Assembly: GCA_039881145.1 (NCBI GenBank) | Contig: JAYKKI010000152.1 | Location: 186,001-250,000 of the forward strand | Length of the DNA stretch: 64,000 bases | Source: Druceiella hillmani | Lineage: Eukaryota; Arthropoda; Insecta; Lepidoptera; Hepialidae | Direction: 5' to 3' | The notes under the pieces: generated by a model | Databases searched by the model: none | What the model was told of the DNA's origin: nothing | What the model saw: the letters and a program-made list of their open reading frames with translations, nothing else | In this document: positions 22,790 through 34,325 of the stretch, piece by piece | Layout: each line of letters opens with the position of its first letter | Numbering within the stretch: the first letter of the stretch is position 1 | Translations under genes and position numbers: made by a program

Positions 22790-24100
22790 TACTTGAATAC
22801 TAAAGAACAAAATAAGGTAGATGTTTCTATTAGTGAGCAACTGTCCATTTGTGTTCGCTATTTTGATACAGATACGAATGAAATACAAGAATACTTCCTT
22901 AAGTTTACCGAAATTGTGTATTTTACTGGTAAAAATGTGCCGGGGTCAAGCATACAATGGAAGAGACCATGTGAGTGGTAAAATAAAAAGTGTTCAGGCA
23001 AGTTTATCTAATATTCAGCTTTTAACTTTTTATACTCATCGTGCAAGCCACCGCCTCAACTTAGCCATCAGTACAGCCTCCGTATCTAGCTGCTGCGGGG
23101 ATTATCTCAACCGTAACAATCTTCTTTCGTGCTGGACGAATGCACTTTCTCAGAGAATAAATTTAAACTTTGCCATAAGAAAAACAAAATACACTAAAAA
23201 AATGTGCGAGAGCAGATGGGTGGACAGACATGTAGAGGTTTTGACATTTTTAGATGTCATATCATGTCTTCCCGCAACTATGCAAAAAATGGCTGAAAAA
23301 AAGAGGACAAACGTGCCACAACTGCATTGTGCTACTCCAACCTATAATCTCATCGGAATTCCTTGTAAGCTTGGTTATATTCGGTGATATTTTTAAAATT
23401 ACACTACCTTTATCTCAATCATTATAAGCCATTGAAATTGATATACTTTCTGCAATGAAGCTTGTTGATATGACGATAATCAGCTTTCAAAAGCAACGTA
23501 AAACTAGCACGGTTTCATTTGAAAACATTTTCAATAAAGTTGAGGATCTGGCAAATGAAATTAGGCCAGAAATCACAATTGGCAAGAGAGTTATCAACCG
23601 TCAACCAAACAGATCCAACATTCAGACTCAGTCCCAGTCAATAATATAACCAACCGTCTATATAGATTCTTTTTCTGGATTATTTGTTAAACGAAATATC
23701 CTCCAAGTTTCAAAGACTGCAAAGAACCGGACAGTTACAAAAGTGCTGTCGCCTAACTTCAGTGACGAAAGCTTAAAGAATGTTTTAAAAGTTGCTGAAG
23801 TTTATGAAGGTGACCTTCCTTGTCTTTTTATCTTTGAAGGTATAGCTTGAAATTTGGCAACAGATAAGAGAAAATATTCCAAATCTCCAGCAGAAACCTT
23901 TAAAAGAGCTACGGCGCTGCTAAATATTAAAATCCTATGTTAATTTTTGTGCACAGGTCTCATGATAACTTGCACAGCAAAATGGTATTTCTCCACCTCA
24001 TACCGACTGAACACATACTGACTAATTCATATCCATGACGACTTTGTATCAACGATGGACTCTGAAATAGTAGGTACTAGACATCTTCAGTAAGAGACAT
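22790..24100 (+). pseudogene. hAT transposase remnant (ZMYM1/DUF4371-like)
   Basis: Blocks in several frames follow the order of a ZMYM1-type hAT transposase. 22793-22930 (SISEQLSICVRYFDTD...EYFLKF) is the start of the core. After a frameshift, 22930-23390 reads RGQAYNGRDHVSGKIKSVQA (family GQAYDGAxxMSGxxxGVQA, with catalytic Asp replaced by Asn), THRASHRLNLAI (family HCxxHxLNLAL) and ESRWVDRHVEVLTFLDV (family ETRWxxRxxxxxxL). 23450-23650 carries the insertion-domain block ITIGKRVINRQPNRSN. Further scraps run to about 24090. Catalytic substitutions and stops show it is dead. A scrap resembling its 3' end (around 24050-24110) recurs at 25495-25560. Confidence 0.7.
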
Positions 24101-24251
24101 ATAAGTTTCATTAATTAACCGTTAAGCAAAATATATTTACAATAGGTATTACATTATATATCCTTACTTTACTTTTAATCCCAAATATCTTATGAGGACA
24201 TTCCTTGCCCGTCTACCCTTTGCCCCCCTCCCTCTGTATACACCCTAATAC

Positions 24252-24310
<59 letters not shown>
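24252..24310. repeat. (TA)n microsatellite
   Basis: About 28 TA units with one interruption. Confidence 0.95.
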
Positions 24311-24313
<3 letters not shown>

Positions 24314-25087
24314 ATTTTATTTAAGTATTTGAAAATGGTAGTACTATTTTTCTCCGTGTTATTTTTCGTCCAAGTTTTCCGGAAAACTTTAGATAAACTT
24401 CTAGTAATAAGTATCATAGATAAAAATAATTCAGGAAACGTAATAATTTATTTTCGATCAGCTTTGGTGCCCTTTATAATTTATAATAATTAATTAATAT
24501 CTGTAAATATTATTGAGTGTCAACTATTGGCATACATGTACATGTGTTAACGTGCTCTGTTGCTATCTTAAATTTCAACTTTCTATTCTCAGATTCTGAG
24601 AATAATTGCGTTGACATTTTAGCATTGTCTCTAGAAAATTCTAAAATAAATATTTTTAAAATCCTTACACCTCGTCCTTTCAATTAAACAAACAGAACAG
24701 AATAACAAACTACAAAATTTCAGAAACTTATTTACAGCCTGTCCGTCTATCACGACTATGGCTCAAAATCTCACAGTTTTTGGAGAAAACTATGATATTT
24801 ATACGCCTCTGAAAGATAAAGTAGACATTATATTTACATGAGGAAAAATAACATTGATATGTCGTAAATAGTTTAATAGACATCCCATGTAAACTTAAAC
24901 GGTTGTGTATGTCTAAACGTGTATGAACTTTCAACGTGCGAATTTTGGCACCGCTCAACAAGTTTATTTCCAATGAAATATTATAACCGACCGATGAATG
25001 TATGTATATGATAAATATCACTCGTCTGCCTTCAATATTACATGAGAACTAGCGACTTCTTTCGAATGAGTACCAAATACAATTGTC

Positions 25088-25194
25088 CAAAATTAAATGA
25101 AAAACTTAAATAAAGTAGAAATAATACTACTTCATGTAGTTTCATTTAATTGTGAATAATGAATTTCTACGAAATTAACGCCAAATATATTCAA
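25088..25194 (-). mobile_element. Foldback family F1, internally deleted copy with flanking direct repeat
   Basis: Starts with the short terminus (CAAAATTAAATG) and ends with the long terminus (AACGCCAAATATATTCAA). Nearly all of one arm and the centre are missing. ATACAATTGTC at 25077-25087 and 25195-25205 brackets it exactly. Confidence 0.8.
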
Positions 25195-25335
25195 ATACAA
25201 TTGTCTACATATATGTACAAACAAAGAAGGTGAATCAGCAATAAGTCATAGTTCTTCTACAAAAAAATTTAAAAAGATGAAAGGGAACGACTACAAACTC
25301 AAACGTTTGTGTAAATTAATTTGAAATTCATAGGT

Positions 25336-25410
25336 GCTCGAGTAGTCCACGCGCTCGAGTAGTCCACGTGCCCTGGTAGTCCACGTGCTCGAGTAGTCCA
25401 CGTGCTCGAG
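25336..25410. repeat. 17-bp tandem repeat rich in CACGTG/CTCGAG
   Basis: Four units of GCTCGAGTAGTCCACGT and a partial fifth, contiguous. This creates three CACGTG E-box palindromes and four CTCGAG palindromes within 75 bp. Confidence 0.9.
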
Positions 25411-26713
25411 ACCAATCGACGGTGCGATTCGACTTTGTGTGATCATATCATTGAAACAATTGAAAAGCAAATCAAATTTTAATTTTGCGTTAACGATGGA
25501 CGCTGAAGAAGCACTGCATATCTTCAGTGAGAGACGTAAGAGGACACTTTCAATAAATTACATATAATTAACCGTAAACTCGTCCCGTACAAACGAACTA
25601 CATGTACCGATCAAAGATAACTTACGACTGATACAGCCTTTGAAAGAAGAGCTTATATCCCGTGTGAATATGATAGAATATAAAGTCAGGAACTTTCCTT
25701 GAGATTAGATGAGATGAGATTTTCCATACCTCAAAAAGAAAAACGGAACCCTCATAAGATATATCAATCCGTCTGACCCCTTAACATATTAGATAATATT
25801 AAACATTTATTACATTACGAACTTCATATTAGTGTTGGTCTATGATTAATACAGTAATTTCATTTCCAACAAAATACGAAATCCTCGTTGCAGTTTTGCA
25901 AATAGTGGTCACTCATAAACTTTTGCATATTGTATAAATGCGGGTTTCAGCAAATGTATTCCTGGCGATACCTCAGCGGGAAAACGCTGTCTTGGATCTG
26001 AGGAATTTGTCGATATATAAAAAAATACCCAAAATGTGCTAGAAAATACTAGTAGATTAAGCTCTATGTAGTATATACATGAATGTACCTACTACATGAG
26101 TGCACGATTGTCAGAATTCTGATAATCGAGTAACTTATATAAATTTATTTTTAGACTTCTTTCTCTGTTATTCATTGTTGCTCTTGTGTTAATTCATATT
26201 GTTGTTAACTGTTTCCTAATTCTTTATTCAATAGAACACTCTCATACAACCATCTATTGAAAGATGAAAGTATTTTTCCATGAAGTTATATTAATTAAAT
26301 ACCATTCTTTTCTTCACATGGAAAATGGTTTGAAAATGCCATTCTACGATATGGTAAATGGTAAACACGTATGTAATGATAATAAATGGTAAACACGTAA
26401 CATATAAGGCAATCCTACTTATTATTTTGTACAAAACGTCAAGTCAATTAATTCATTAACGATTTTATTAATTGAAAAACAAACAAATGAGTGAACAAAT
26501 TTTCACATTTATATATTGATAAGGCTGAACTTTGAAATTATGTATCGCCCCCTTGAAAACTAATGTTTAGTCATCCTTTCCAAACCATAATAAACTTCAT
26601 TTCTATTTAGACGCATATTTAGTGTATATATTTACTTCCATTTAACACTTATACAAATACTGGAACTAATAAGTCATACTAATATATGACCATTTTAGTA
26701 TCCAGTTGTTTCA
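25411..26713. other. Intergenic region 3' of CCE-A
   Basis: AT-rich. It contains a scrap resembling the 3' end of the 22790-24100 hAT remnant (about 25495-25560) and otherwise nothing supported. Confidence 0.4.
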
Positions 26714-29700
26714 TTACAACGATGCTGCCTGAAATTCTTCGTAGATGTTGTTCCAAAGCTGGAGGGCTGCGTCATTGGGAGACTGGTCCAAGAAAAATTC
26801 TTCGTCCATAACGAGGTAGTTGAATTGATCTTCGTTGACTGGAGACCATTTGAATGGCAATAGCTCTGTCCGCTCCGGGGTCGGATTGCTGTAACATTCG
26901 ACGCCAATTGAGGTTTACACCTTTCGCACATTTCTAAGGATATTGCTAATATTTGTACAATTTGTCCATAAAATCTAATTTAAATAATATTTTATTTCAA
27001 TATATTGATTTTTCGTTACATAATACCTTATTCTTATTGTTATTTTTAAAATTCTGCTAAAATAAATGAATTCTAATAATGTCCTTATTTATTTTATTTT
27101 TTCGGAAAGTGAACCTTTGAAATGAATCGCAGTCAAATTCCATTTTGTGCCTGTAAATTTAATTGACGAGACATAAAATCTACTTTTCTACAGTCTTCTG
27201 TTTCTTCCTAGCATATCAAATGTTTCTTAAATATATTGTCTATAGTTTTCCTTAATATTTTCTCATCATCACTCCCTCCTGTACAAAATTGTCATCTGTG
27301 TTGGAACGTTACAGACAGCTATTCGTACTACTAATCCTCTTTTGCCACACGCATAAAAATACAATTTACTTTATCTACCAAACAACTCGCTCGTCCATAT
27401 CATTCCTAGTTTTACATCTCAAACACAACTGCTACACGTTGCTACTTCTCTACCTGACTTCAATTAATTATGCTACCAGACTATTTGAAGTGGAATAAAA
27501 AGGCAAATTAAAACTATTTGTTCCAACTCAAAAAGCACAGTACCTAAATATACTTACCCAAATTTAGCAAAGTTTGTCCAAAGTTTGGTTATTTTATTGC
27601 TAAACTTTTGATCAGATAAGTCATCAAAAATATTCGAGTTATCTGATATCAGAAAGCGTAATTCAACTCCATGCGACGCCGGCGCTTCATTTCCACTACG
27701 ATATCTTAATTCATAGAAATACACTGGTTCCTTGCTGGTACGTGCTCGCTCCTGCACCGTGCGTGCTCCGCTAATGTAGAAATATATGTCGGAGCTATAT
27801 ATGTAATATTGCTCCAGAGTCGGTGGGTCGCTAAAATAAAACGTTTTCAGCCTTTCTGCCACTTTAGTCTTTTCCTCGTCAGTTAAGAAATCTAGATCGG
27901 CTGGAAGGTAATTTTCCAGGGTCGACGCAAAATCAATGAGCGCTTCCTCCGACATATAGTCCCAGTCGTGGCGTTCTCTTTCCGCCACACCTCCTATCAA
28001 TGGTATGGGTGTGTAATTACCAGATTTAATAATTTCTGATGGCATTTCTGTTATAAATGTTTCCTGACCAAAATTGTTTACTTCCAAGCAAGGTACATAA
28101 GGAAGTGACGTATCTGTAGTGGTTAAGCTGTTCATAGCTCTCACTATTGACTCCAAATCGTCTTTCATATAAAAATCCATTAACTCTTGGATGCTATATC
28201 CACCTACGTAGCCAGCTGCTTCAGCTATGATGGTAGCATGTCGAATCGGATCCTTATTAATACTCCACGCAGCCATTGCTGCCCCGCTCTGCGTGATTGC
28301 TCGTTTAAATAGACCGTCGGCCATAGGAGACAGTGTGAGGAGATCCACTGCTGCCCCACCCGAACTGTGACCGAAGAGGGTTACGTTATCCGGGTCACCA
28401 CCGAATGCTGCAATGTTCTGTTTTATCCAGCGGAGGGCAGCCACTTTGTCCTTCATGCCAGCATTTCCGGGAGAGAGCTCGTCACCCAAGCACAGGTACC
28501 CCATAACTCCTGTTCTGTAGTTGATAGTTACGAGGATAACTCCATGCGGAACGAGATGTCGCGGACCGTGATAAGCACTAGTACCGTAGGTGAAAGCACC
28601 ACCGTGCACGAACACCATAACAGGAAGACCATCGATCACTGAAGGAGCCGTTTCAGGCGTATAAACATTTAGCACCAGGCAATCTTCGCCTCCCACGTAG
28701 TCATCTCCAATAATTTGTGGGCAAAAGATATTGTCTCGATCTGCATTGAAAATACCTTCCCAAACTGGTGGAGTTCTCGGGTTCTGCAACAATAAATTTT
28801 ATATATAATACTTCATCTTTCTATTATTGGAAACTTAAATAGCAATTGCAGGATAGGATATACTTTGTTAAAATGAAAAGATTCTCTGATATGAACAACT
28901 TGTTTGAACAAGATTGGATAAAACAAAATAACAAATTTATGCTAGTAATTAATTAAGGGCTGTTGTAGTCTTGTGACATGCTTATTTATGTAAAAATACA
29001 GTATAAAGGTTGTAATTCTTTACACTTTAATCTAATTCTTATTTTATTCCCTTTATACATTTTGTGAATCAGAAGTTAATTCAGCCTGGTCGGAATTAAA
29101 ATACAATTGTTACAAGCAATATTTAAATATTGCTAGCCATCGCGTCATCGATATCCATGTACAGAACTAAGTTTTCCCCAAATATTTTTCAATAATACAT
29201 ATGATGTAATAGAATAGAACAAATAATCACAAGATATGCAAAAAAAAAATAAAATGCAATGCTATCTAATCGACTTGTAGTAGAAATTTAATTATGTTGT
29301 AATTATTATTGGGTTTAGTATTACCTACTATTAAATATTTTATGGAGAAAGAAACCGAGTTTGAGACCTCGCTATATCTCGGCTGTGTCTCCTTAAAGAA
29401 ATTCGCGTATCGAGCCATGTACATGCTTATTTTCAGTTTTCGCTATTCGATGTACGGAAGTACTGAGTACACTTCCAGAGTTAGATTAAAAACTGTGCAA
29501 CATGTTGTAGATTATTGAAGAAAAAACCCTTTACTATTACGTTCTTTATACGAAAAGAACCAAACATTCGTTGAACACAACGCCCTATACGTGTAGCAGA
29601 TGCTTAATTATCAAAATGTAAGAATCGGAGACTTAGTCTTAATTATACGCTAATTTACAAAGATTAAGTCGCATTTTCTGAACTAAAGATAGCGTACTTT

Positions 29701-31158
29701 AAATGAATTCCAATCCCAATGACATTAATGCACAAAATTTTATATGATTGCTATTATTGGATACAGAGAATTAAGAAGGACCTGCAGATAGACTGCGAAT
29801 TTACGTTCCGATCCAGAATTTAAGAAGTGTCATCTCAAAGTATTAGAAGATGATGAATTACCAACGTCACCAACTTTTGCTAAAATTCAATATGCCAAGA
29901 AGGGTCCCGAGGAAAAGAAAACAATAATAATATTTATTTATAATAGTTTTTAAAGTGATAAATATCTGACAACTATTTATCGCTGTGAAGTTCTGTGTCC
30001 TTATAGATATAACATACAATAAATCTAGACACAAAAGATCTGACTCGCTCATCTACACTTCTGTAGCGAAGCGCAGGAATATGCGGACCGCTTTCATCTC
30101 ATTACTTTTTACCTCTAACTTTGTAAAAAGGAACTCGGCTCTTTTTACTGTAATGTTTTCATGGAATTGAACAACATTTCCGGTACGCCCTTAGTTTTTC
30201 TAACGAATTTATTCATTATACACGATGTCCGGAAACAGATGTCGGACAAAGAAAGACGCTATTTGTTGACTATAAAGGAATAAATTTTCGTTGAAGTAAA
30301 ACATTCATGAATTTCTAATTGAGTGCAAAGAAAATATTACACGTAACTCTTTTAAACATACTGAATACTTGCCCGGAGTGCGGTGTTTACCCGCTGTGGC
30401 GATGTCTTCGCAGCTATTCACGGATTATTTCCCGAGCAGCGCTGAACTATGTGCGTAAGTATCGTGTGTAAGAAAAAAAAGACAAATAATTATGAGTATT
30501 ATTTTAAATTTTCCGAAAACATTCATATTTTAAGTTGTATTTTAACGACATTCAAATATTTTTCAGTCAAGGAATAACGTCCTTGTCCGACACTTATTTC
30601 CGGACACCGTGTATATTTTAATATATCTTTTTAGGTAAGATGAACTGATTTAGGCTGAAGCAATCAAATTTGGTCATAGTTAATAAGATAAATAAATCGT
30701 CGGGTACAAGAAAATGCTGCGCCTCAGGCACGATGTAATACGAAACAATATTAAGAAATAAATCAAAACTGACACACAGTTAATAAGAAAAGAAAGGAAA
30801 CTCGATAAAAAGGGACTAACTGCCAAATACTGCATTAATTTTATGTTTACAGGAATTAACTCAATAAAATTGAAACTGCACAATAAATTTTGTTGCAATC
30901 TATGCAAACGGAATAATCGGTCATATAACAAAATTAGCGCAGCAGACTTAGAATAAATCTTAGTACACTTGCGATTACCTGATACCTGTACCGGCCGACG
31001 GGTGGCTCGGCGTAGGGTATGCCCCGGAAGCTGTAGTGTCCGGCTTCATCCCACGAACCACGCACCGGGCCCTGCGCCGTCTGCACGATCCATTCGGCTG
31101 AGCCGGCGGCGACGATCGCCGCCATCGCCGACATTACCGACAAGCAACTGCACCGCAT
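26714..31158 (-). CDS. Secreted carboxyl/cholinesterase CCE-A, three coding exons
   Basis: Alpha/beta-hydrolase esterase that would cleave carboxylic esters outside the cell; the substrate is unknown. Coding exons: 31158-30979 (60 codons, phase 0), 28783-27558 (phase 2) and 26888-26714; total 1581 nt, 526 residues, normal for the family. Exon 1 encodes a signal-peptide-like N-terminus (about residues 1-21) and FRGIPYAEPP. The large exon carries oxyanion-hole HGGAF (His 120), the block EDCLVLNVYTP, nucleophile elbow GHSSG (Ser 200), acid Glu 330 in VAERER (the usual following Gly is Arg) and His 431 in SHGVEL. The C-terminal exon opens NPTPERTELLPFKW, a family signature. The triad appears complete. 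The start was chosen as the first ATG before the signal peptide, with a TATA-like box about 50 bp upstream. An M1 MITE lies in intron 1. CCE-B is a tandem paralog. Confidence 0.92.
30219..30612. mobile_element. MITE family M1, copy 2 (CCE-A intron 1)
   Basis: 394 bp; terminal inverted repeats TACACGATGTCCGG ... CCGGACACCGTGTA, flanked by TA. The interior matches the reverse complement of copy 1 (GTGAACA/TTACCCGC, CGGAGTGCGGTG and TTCGTTGAAGTAAAAC blocks). Confidence 0.9.
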
Positions 31159-31202
31159 TACCGCTTTACTTCAATTGCCGCTCGGTACCAGACAAATTTA
31201 AC

Positions 31203-31212
31203 TTTTATAAAT
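31203..31212 (-). promoter_or_regulatory. Candidate TATA box of CCE-A
   Basis: TTATAAAAGT on the minus strand, about 50 bp upstream of the CCE-A start codon, which would leave a 5' UTR of roughly 20 nt. No clear initiator was found. Confidence 0.45.
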
Positions 31213-31553
31213 AATTCTGTCGAATGTCGGTTAAATATTGACAAATCCGCAGATCAATCTTATCGATTATTTTCTTTTCAATTCGTTATCTAATATTATG
31301 GTAAGCCGTGAATCATTCGGAGGGAAATGCCCAGTACGGACTTACATGTAAGAACCTATCAGATCAACCCATGATGATATTTTATGCGCTTATCTATTTA
31401 ATAATGGACAGCGTTACACATACGTACATATGATAGCAACGTTACTCGTACACGCATACGCGCACCGATCGACTGGCAACTGCTCTCTGCTGTTTAGAAG
31501 ATTTGATGATGCATTCTTCATGCGGTGACAGCCAGACCGCACATCGAGCGTAA

Positions 31554-32168
31554 ATTAACTACAAACAGATACGCAATAAAATGTATGTATTTTATGTAAT
31601 GTGACAAGGACTTAAAGGTTTTTACATTAGGGTATAGTTACAAATCTAATTTTGCTTTGAGGGGCATTTAGTGACAATTAACTACAAACAGATACGCAAT
31701 AAAATGTATCTATTTTATGTAATGTGACAAGGACTTAAAGGTTTTTACATTAGGGTATAGTTACAAATCTAATTTTGCTTTGAGGGGCATTTAGTTACAA
31801 TTAACTACAAACAGATACGCAATAAAATGTATCTATTTTATGTAATGTGACAAGGACTCAAAGGTTTTTACATTAGGGTATAGTTACAAATCTAATTTTG
31901 CTTTGAGGGGCATTTAGTTACAATTAACTACAAACAGATACGCAATAAAATGTATCTATTTTATGTAATGTGACAAGGACTTAAAGGTTTTTACATTAGG
32001 GTATAGTTACAAATCTAATTTTGCTTTGAGGGGCATTTAGTTACAATTAACTACAAACAGATACGCAATAAAATGTATCTATTTTATGTAATGTGACAAG
32101 GACTTAAAGGTTTTTACATTAGGGTATAGTTACAAATCTAATTTTCCTTTGTGGGGCATTTAGTTACA
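31554..32168. repeat. 123-bp tandem array, 5 units
   Basis: Unit starts ATTAACTACAAACAGATACG and ends GAGGGGCATTTAGTTACA. Starts are at 31554, 31677, 31800, 31923 and 32046. Copies differ by only a few bases, so the array is recent. It lies 0.4 kb upstream of CCE-A. Confidence 0.95.
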
Positions 32169-32338
32169 CAAAAATAAATAATGTTTTGAAACTCATATAA
32201 TAGTCCTAATATAATAATTAATATTTACTTAAATTGCCCAACTTTAAAAATTTTGTAAAAATTTATCTTATAATAGAAACAAAATTTCGTGTCAGCTCCG
32301 AAGCGCGTCTGAAGTTTACTCCTTAAGTACGATTCTCG

Positions 32339-32713
32339 TGGAATGTATAAAATAGGTAACTTTGTATATAAATATCAATATCATTAAATGTAAATGTAAA
32401 ATTCTTTAATAAAATAATGCTGACAATATAATTATTTTCGAGTAAAACACAAATGAACGCGACTAAATTTATACAACCAAATTAAAAACGTTTAGTAACG
32501 TCAGACTAAGAAGTTAAAATTAAAAACCAAATATTGACACATAACGACATTTAATGTTTACATCTTGATATAAGCGAACGACAGTATGTGTGACACTATA
32601 TATATCACACTCCGTCATTGCAATTACACTTTTTTAACGCTCTGAACTTCGTACGCTCTGAATTTCTGATTTTATTCCTCTTAAAACTTCCACCGCTATA
32701 CCTACCAGGCGCT
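32339..32713 (-). repeat. Dispersed repeat family R1, copy 2
   Basis: Reverse complement of 5046-5578 without that copy's internal duplication; ends GGAATGTATAAAATAGGTAA and TACCAGGCGC. Confidence 0.7.
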
Positions 32714-33072
32714 ATATATGAAAATCAATTCTTAAGAAATAGACTCCAAAAATGTCTTGTCAAAGCATCATTCTTCTTCACATGTACTTTTCATTATTTT
32801 TTTCGCTACAAGACATGAACCATTTTCAGTGCTTCATAGGCGAACAATCCGAGCTGAACATTACTGCCGTGGCAACCAACGTCTTTTTTCTATAACGAGC
32901 TTCTAACTTATAAACGAAACAAGACCAAAGTTAGATAAGATAACGCAGGTACTTAAATTTTAACTAAAACTACAAATCGTATTTAAAGTGACTTAAAATT
33001 ATACTTAGAAAGGAATCGCGTACATGTAAAAGAGATATGCACGTATGGGATCACCCGTCCCTATATTAAAAT

Positions 33073-33356
33073 TTGAATATATTTGGCGTTAATTTTGTAG
33101 AAATTCATTATGCACATTTAAATGAAACTACGTGATGTAGTATTATTTCTACTTTCTTTAATTTCTTTACCACGACCTATGTTTTGTTGTATTACAACAT
33201 CTTCAGGTGGGATATTAGCAAAGATCTTTGCTTTACATCTGATGATCTTTGATTTTGCGATCTAGGTTTTGTTGTAATACAACGAAACCTAGGTCGTGGT
33301 AAAGAAATTAAAGAAAGTAGAAATAATACTACATTACGTAGTTTCATTTAATTGTG
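33073..33356 (+). mobile_element. Foldback family F1, full copy with 11-bp flanking duplication
   Basis: The long terminus TTGAATATATTTGGCGTTAA is followed by about 115-bp inverted arms (ATGAAACTACGTGATGTAGT ... CTACATTACGTAGTTTCAT) and the short terminus CATTTAATTGTG. TATATTAAAAT at 33062-33072 and 33357-33367 flanks it. The extra 45 bases at the left (to about 33118) have no counterpart on the right. No coding capacity. Confidence 0.85.
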
Positions 33357-33673
33357 TATATTAAAATTGTTTTTTTCGTATATAGACATGCGAGGTATAG
33401 CTGAAAAGGGTTCTTTGAGCAGAGCATACATCTTTTTTTGGGAGAGTATCTTTTTTTGGGATCAGACTTGCTATTTTAGATCCATTTTATTACCAAATCT
33501 CAGATATGCCATTACGTAGGAAGCTATGATACAATTCTAAAATTTGTCATGCACTGTATTTAAACTTCAAAAACTAAAAATATACAGGGTTTTTCATTAA
33601 GAGCGCTCGAATTTGGAAATTAAATAAAACAAATTATTTAAGTGATATCGCCATCATTTTTTTTATTTTATTA

Positions 33674-33756
33674 TGCATTCGATGACATTATGTGTGGAAT
33701 ATAATTTTTGGGTAAATGGCAAATATTATATTCCACACATAATGTCATTGAATGCA
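33674..33756. repeat. 32-bp inverted repeat (hairpin) at the mariner 3' end
   Basis: The arms 33674-33705 and 33725-33756 match at 31 of 32 positions, with a 19-base loop. The right arm is the last part of the mariner transposase remnant; the left arm is its inverted copy. Confidence 0.85.
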
Positions 33757-34325
33757 GGTTTTTGGTAGGTAGCGTACCCTAGTCCACCAATTGTGGATGA
33801 CATCTTCGCATAAATGGAGCCAAATTTCACGAAGAACGCGAGTTATGTTGGCCTTCAGGGCGGCAATCGCCTGTGGTTTGTCTGCATAGACCAGAGATTT
33901 TGCGTAGCTTCACAGAAAGTAGTACAGCGGCGTTAAGTCACACGATCTCGGTGGCCAATGAATGTCGCCGCCACTCGAGATGACGAAGCCGTGGAACTTC
34001 CAATAAATTCAATGTTTCCCGTGCAGTATGGCAAGTGGCGTTTTTTTATTTGTGAGATCCACACCATCCATTCTAGACCACAAAAAGTTTGTTATCATCG
34101 TCCGATATGGGTCGCCATTGACAGCGAGCGCAGCTTCGAAGAATCCGGCGGTATCATCGGCCCTTACGATCGATGATACCGCCGGGCCAAAATCCACACC
34201 AAACAGTAACTTTTTCAGAGTGTAAAGGCACCTGATGAATCTCCCGTGGATTTTTGTCGCTCCAAATTCAGCAATTTTGCTTGTTTACGAAGCCACTTAA
34301 CCAAAAATAAGCCTCATCACTGTTA
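33757..34325 (-). pseudogene. Mori-type mariner transposase remnant
   Basis: From 34325 leftwards, frames give SDEAYFWLSGFVNKQNC (first catalytic Asp), HQVPLHSEKVTVW, then ALAVNGDPYRTMITNFLW. After a deletion that removes the second-Asp block come GDIHWPPRSCDLTPLYYFL (third Asp of a DD37D-like arrangement), YADKPQAIAALKANI and a C-terminal WTRVRYLPK. This matches the moth mori/basal mariner subfamily. A small inverted duplication near 34140-34190, stops and frameshifts inactivate it. The N-terminal half is absent and the 276-bp array begins exactly at the break. Confidence 0.8.

Noticed and set aside
25680..25800. Possible reverse-transcriptase scrap (a reading with KKKNGTLIRYINPSDPL)
   Set aside because: Only one short block resembles an RT motif, and no further RT blocks follow in any frame.
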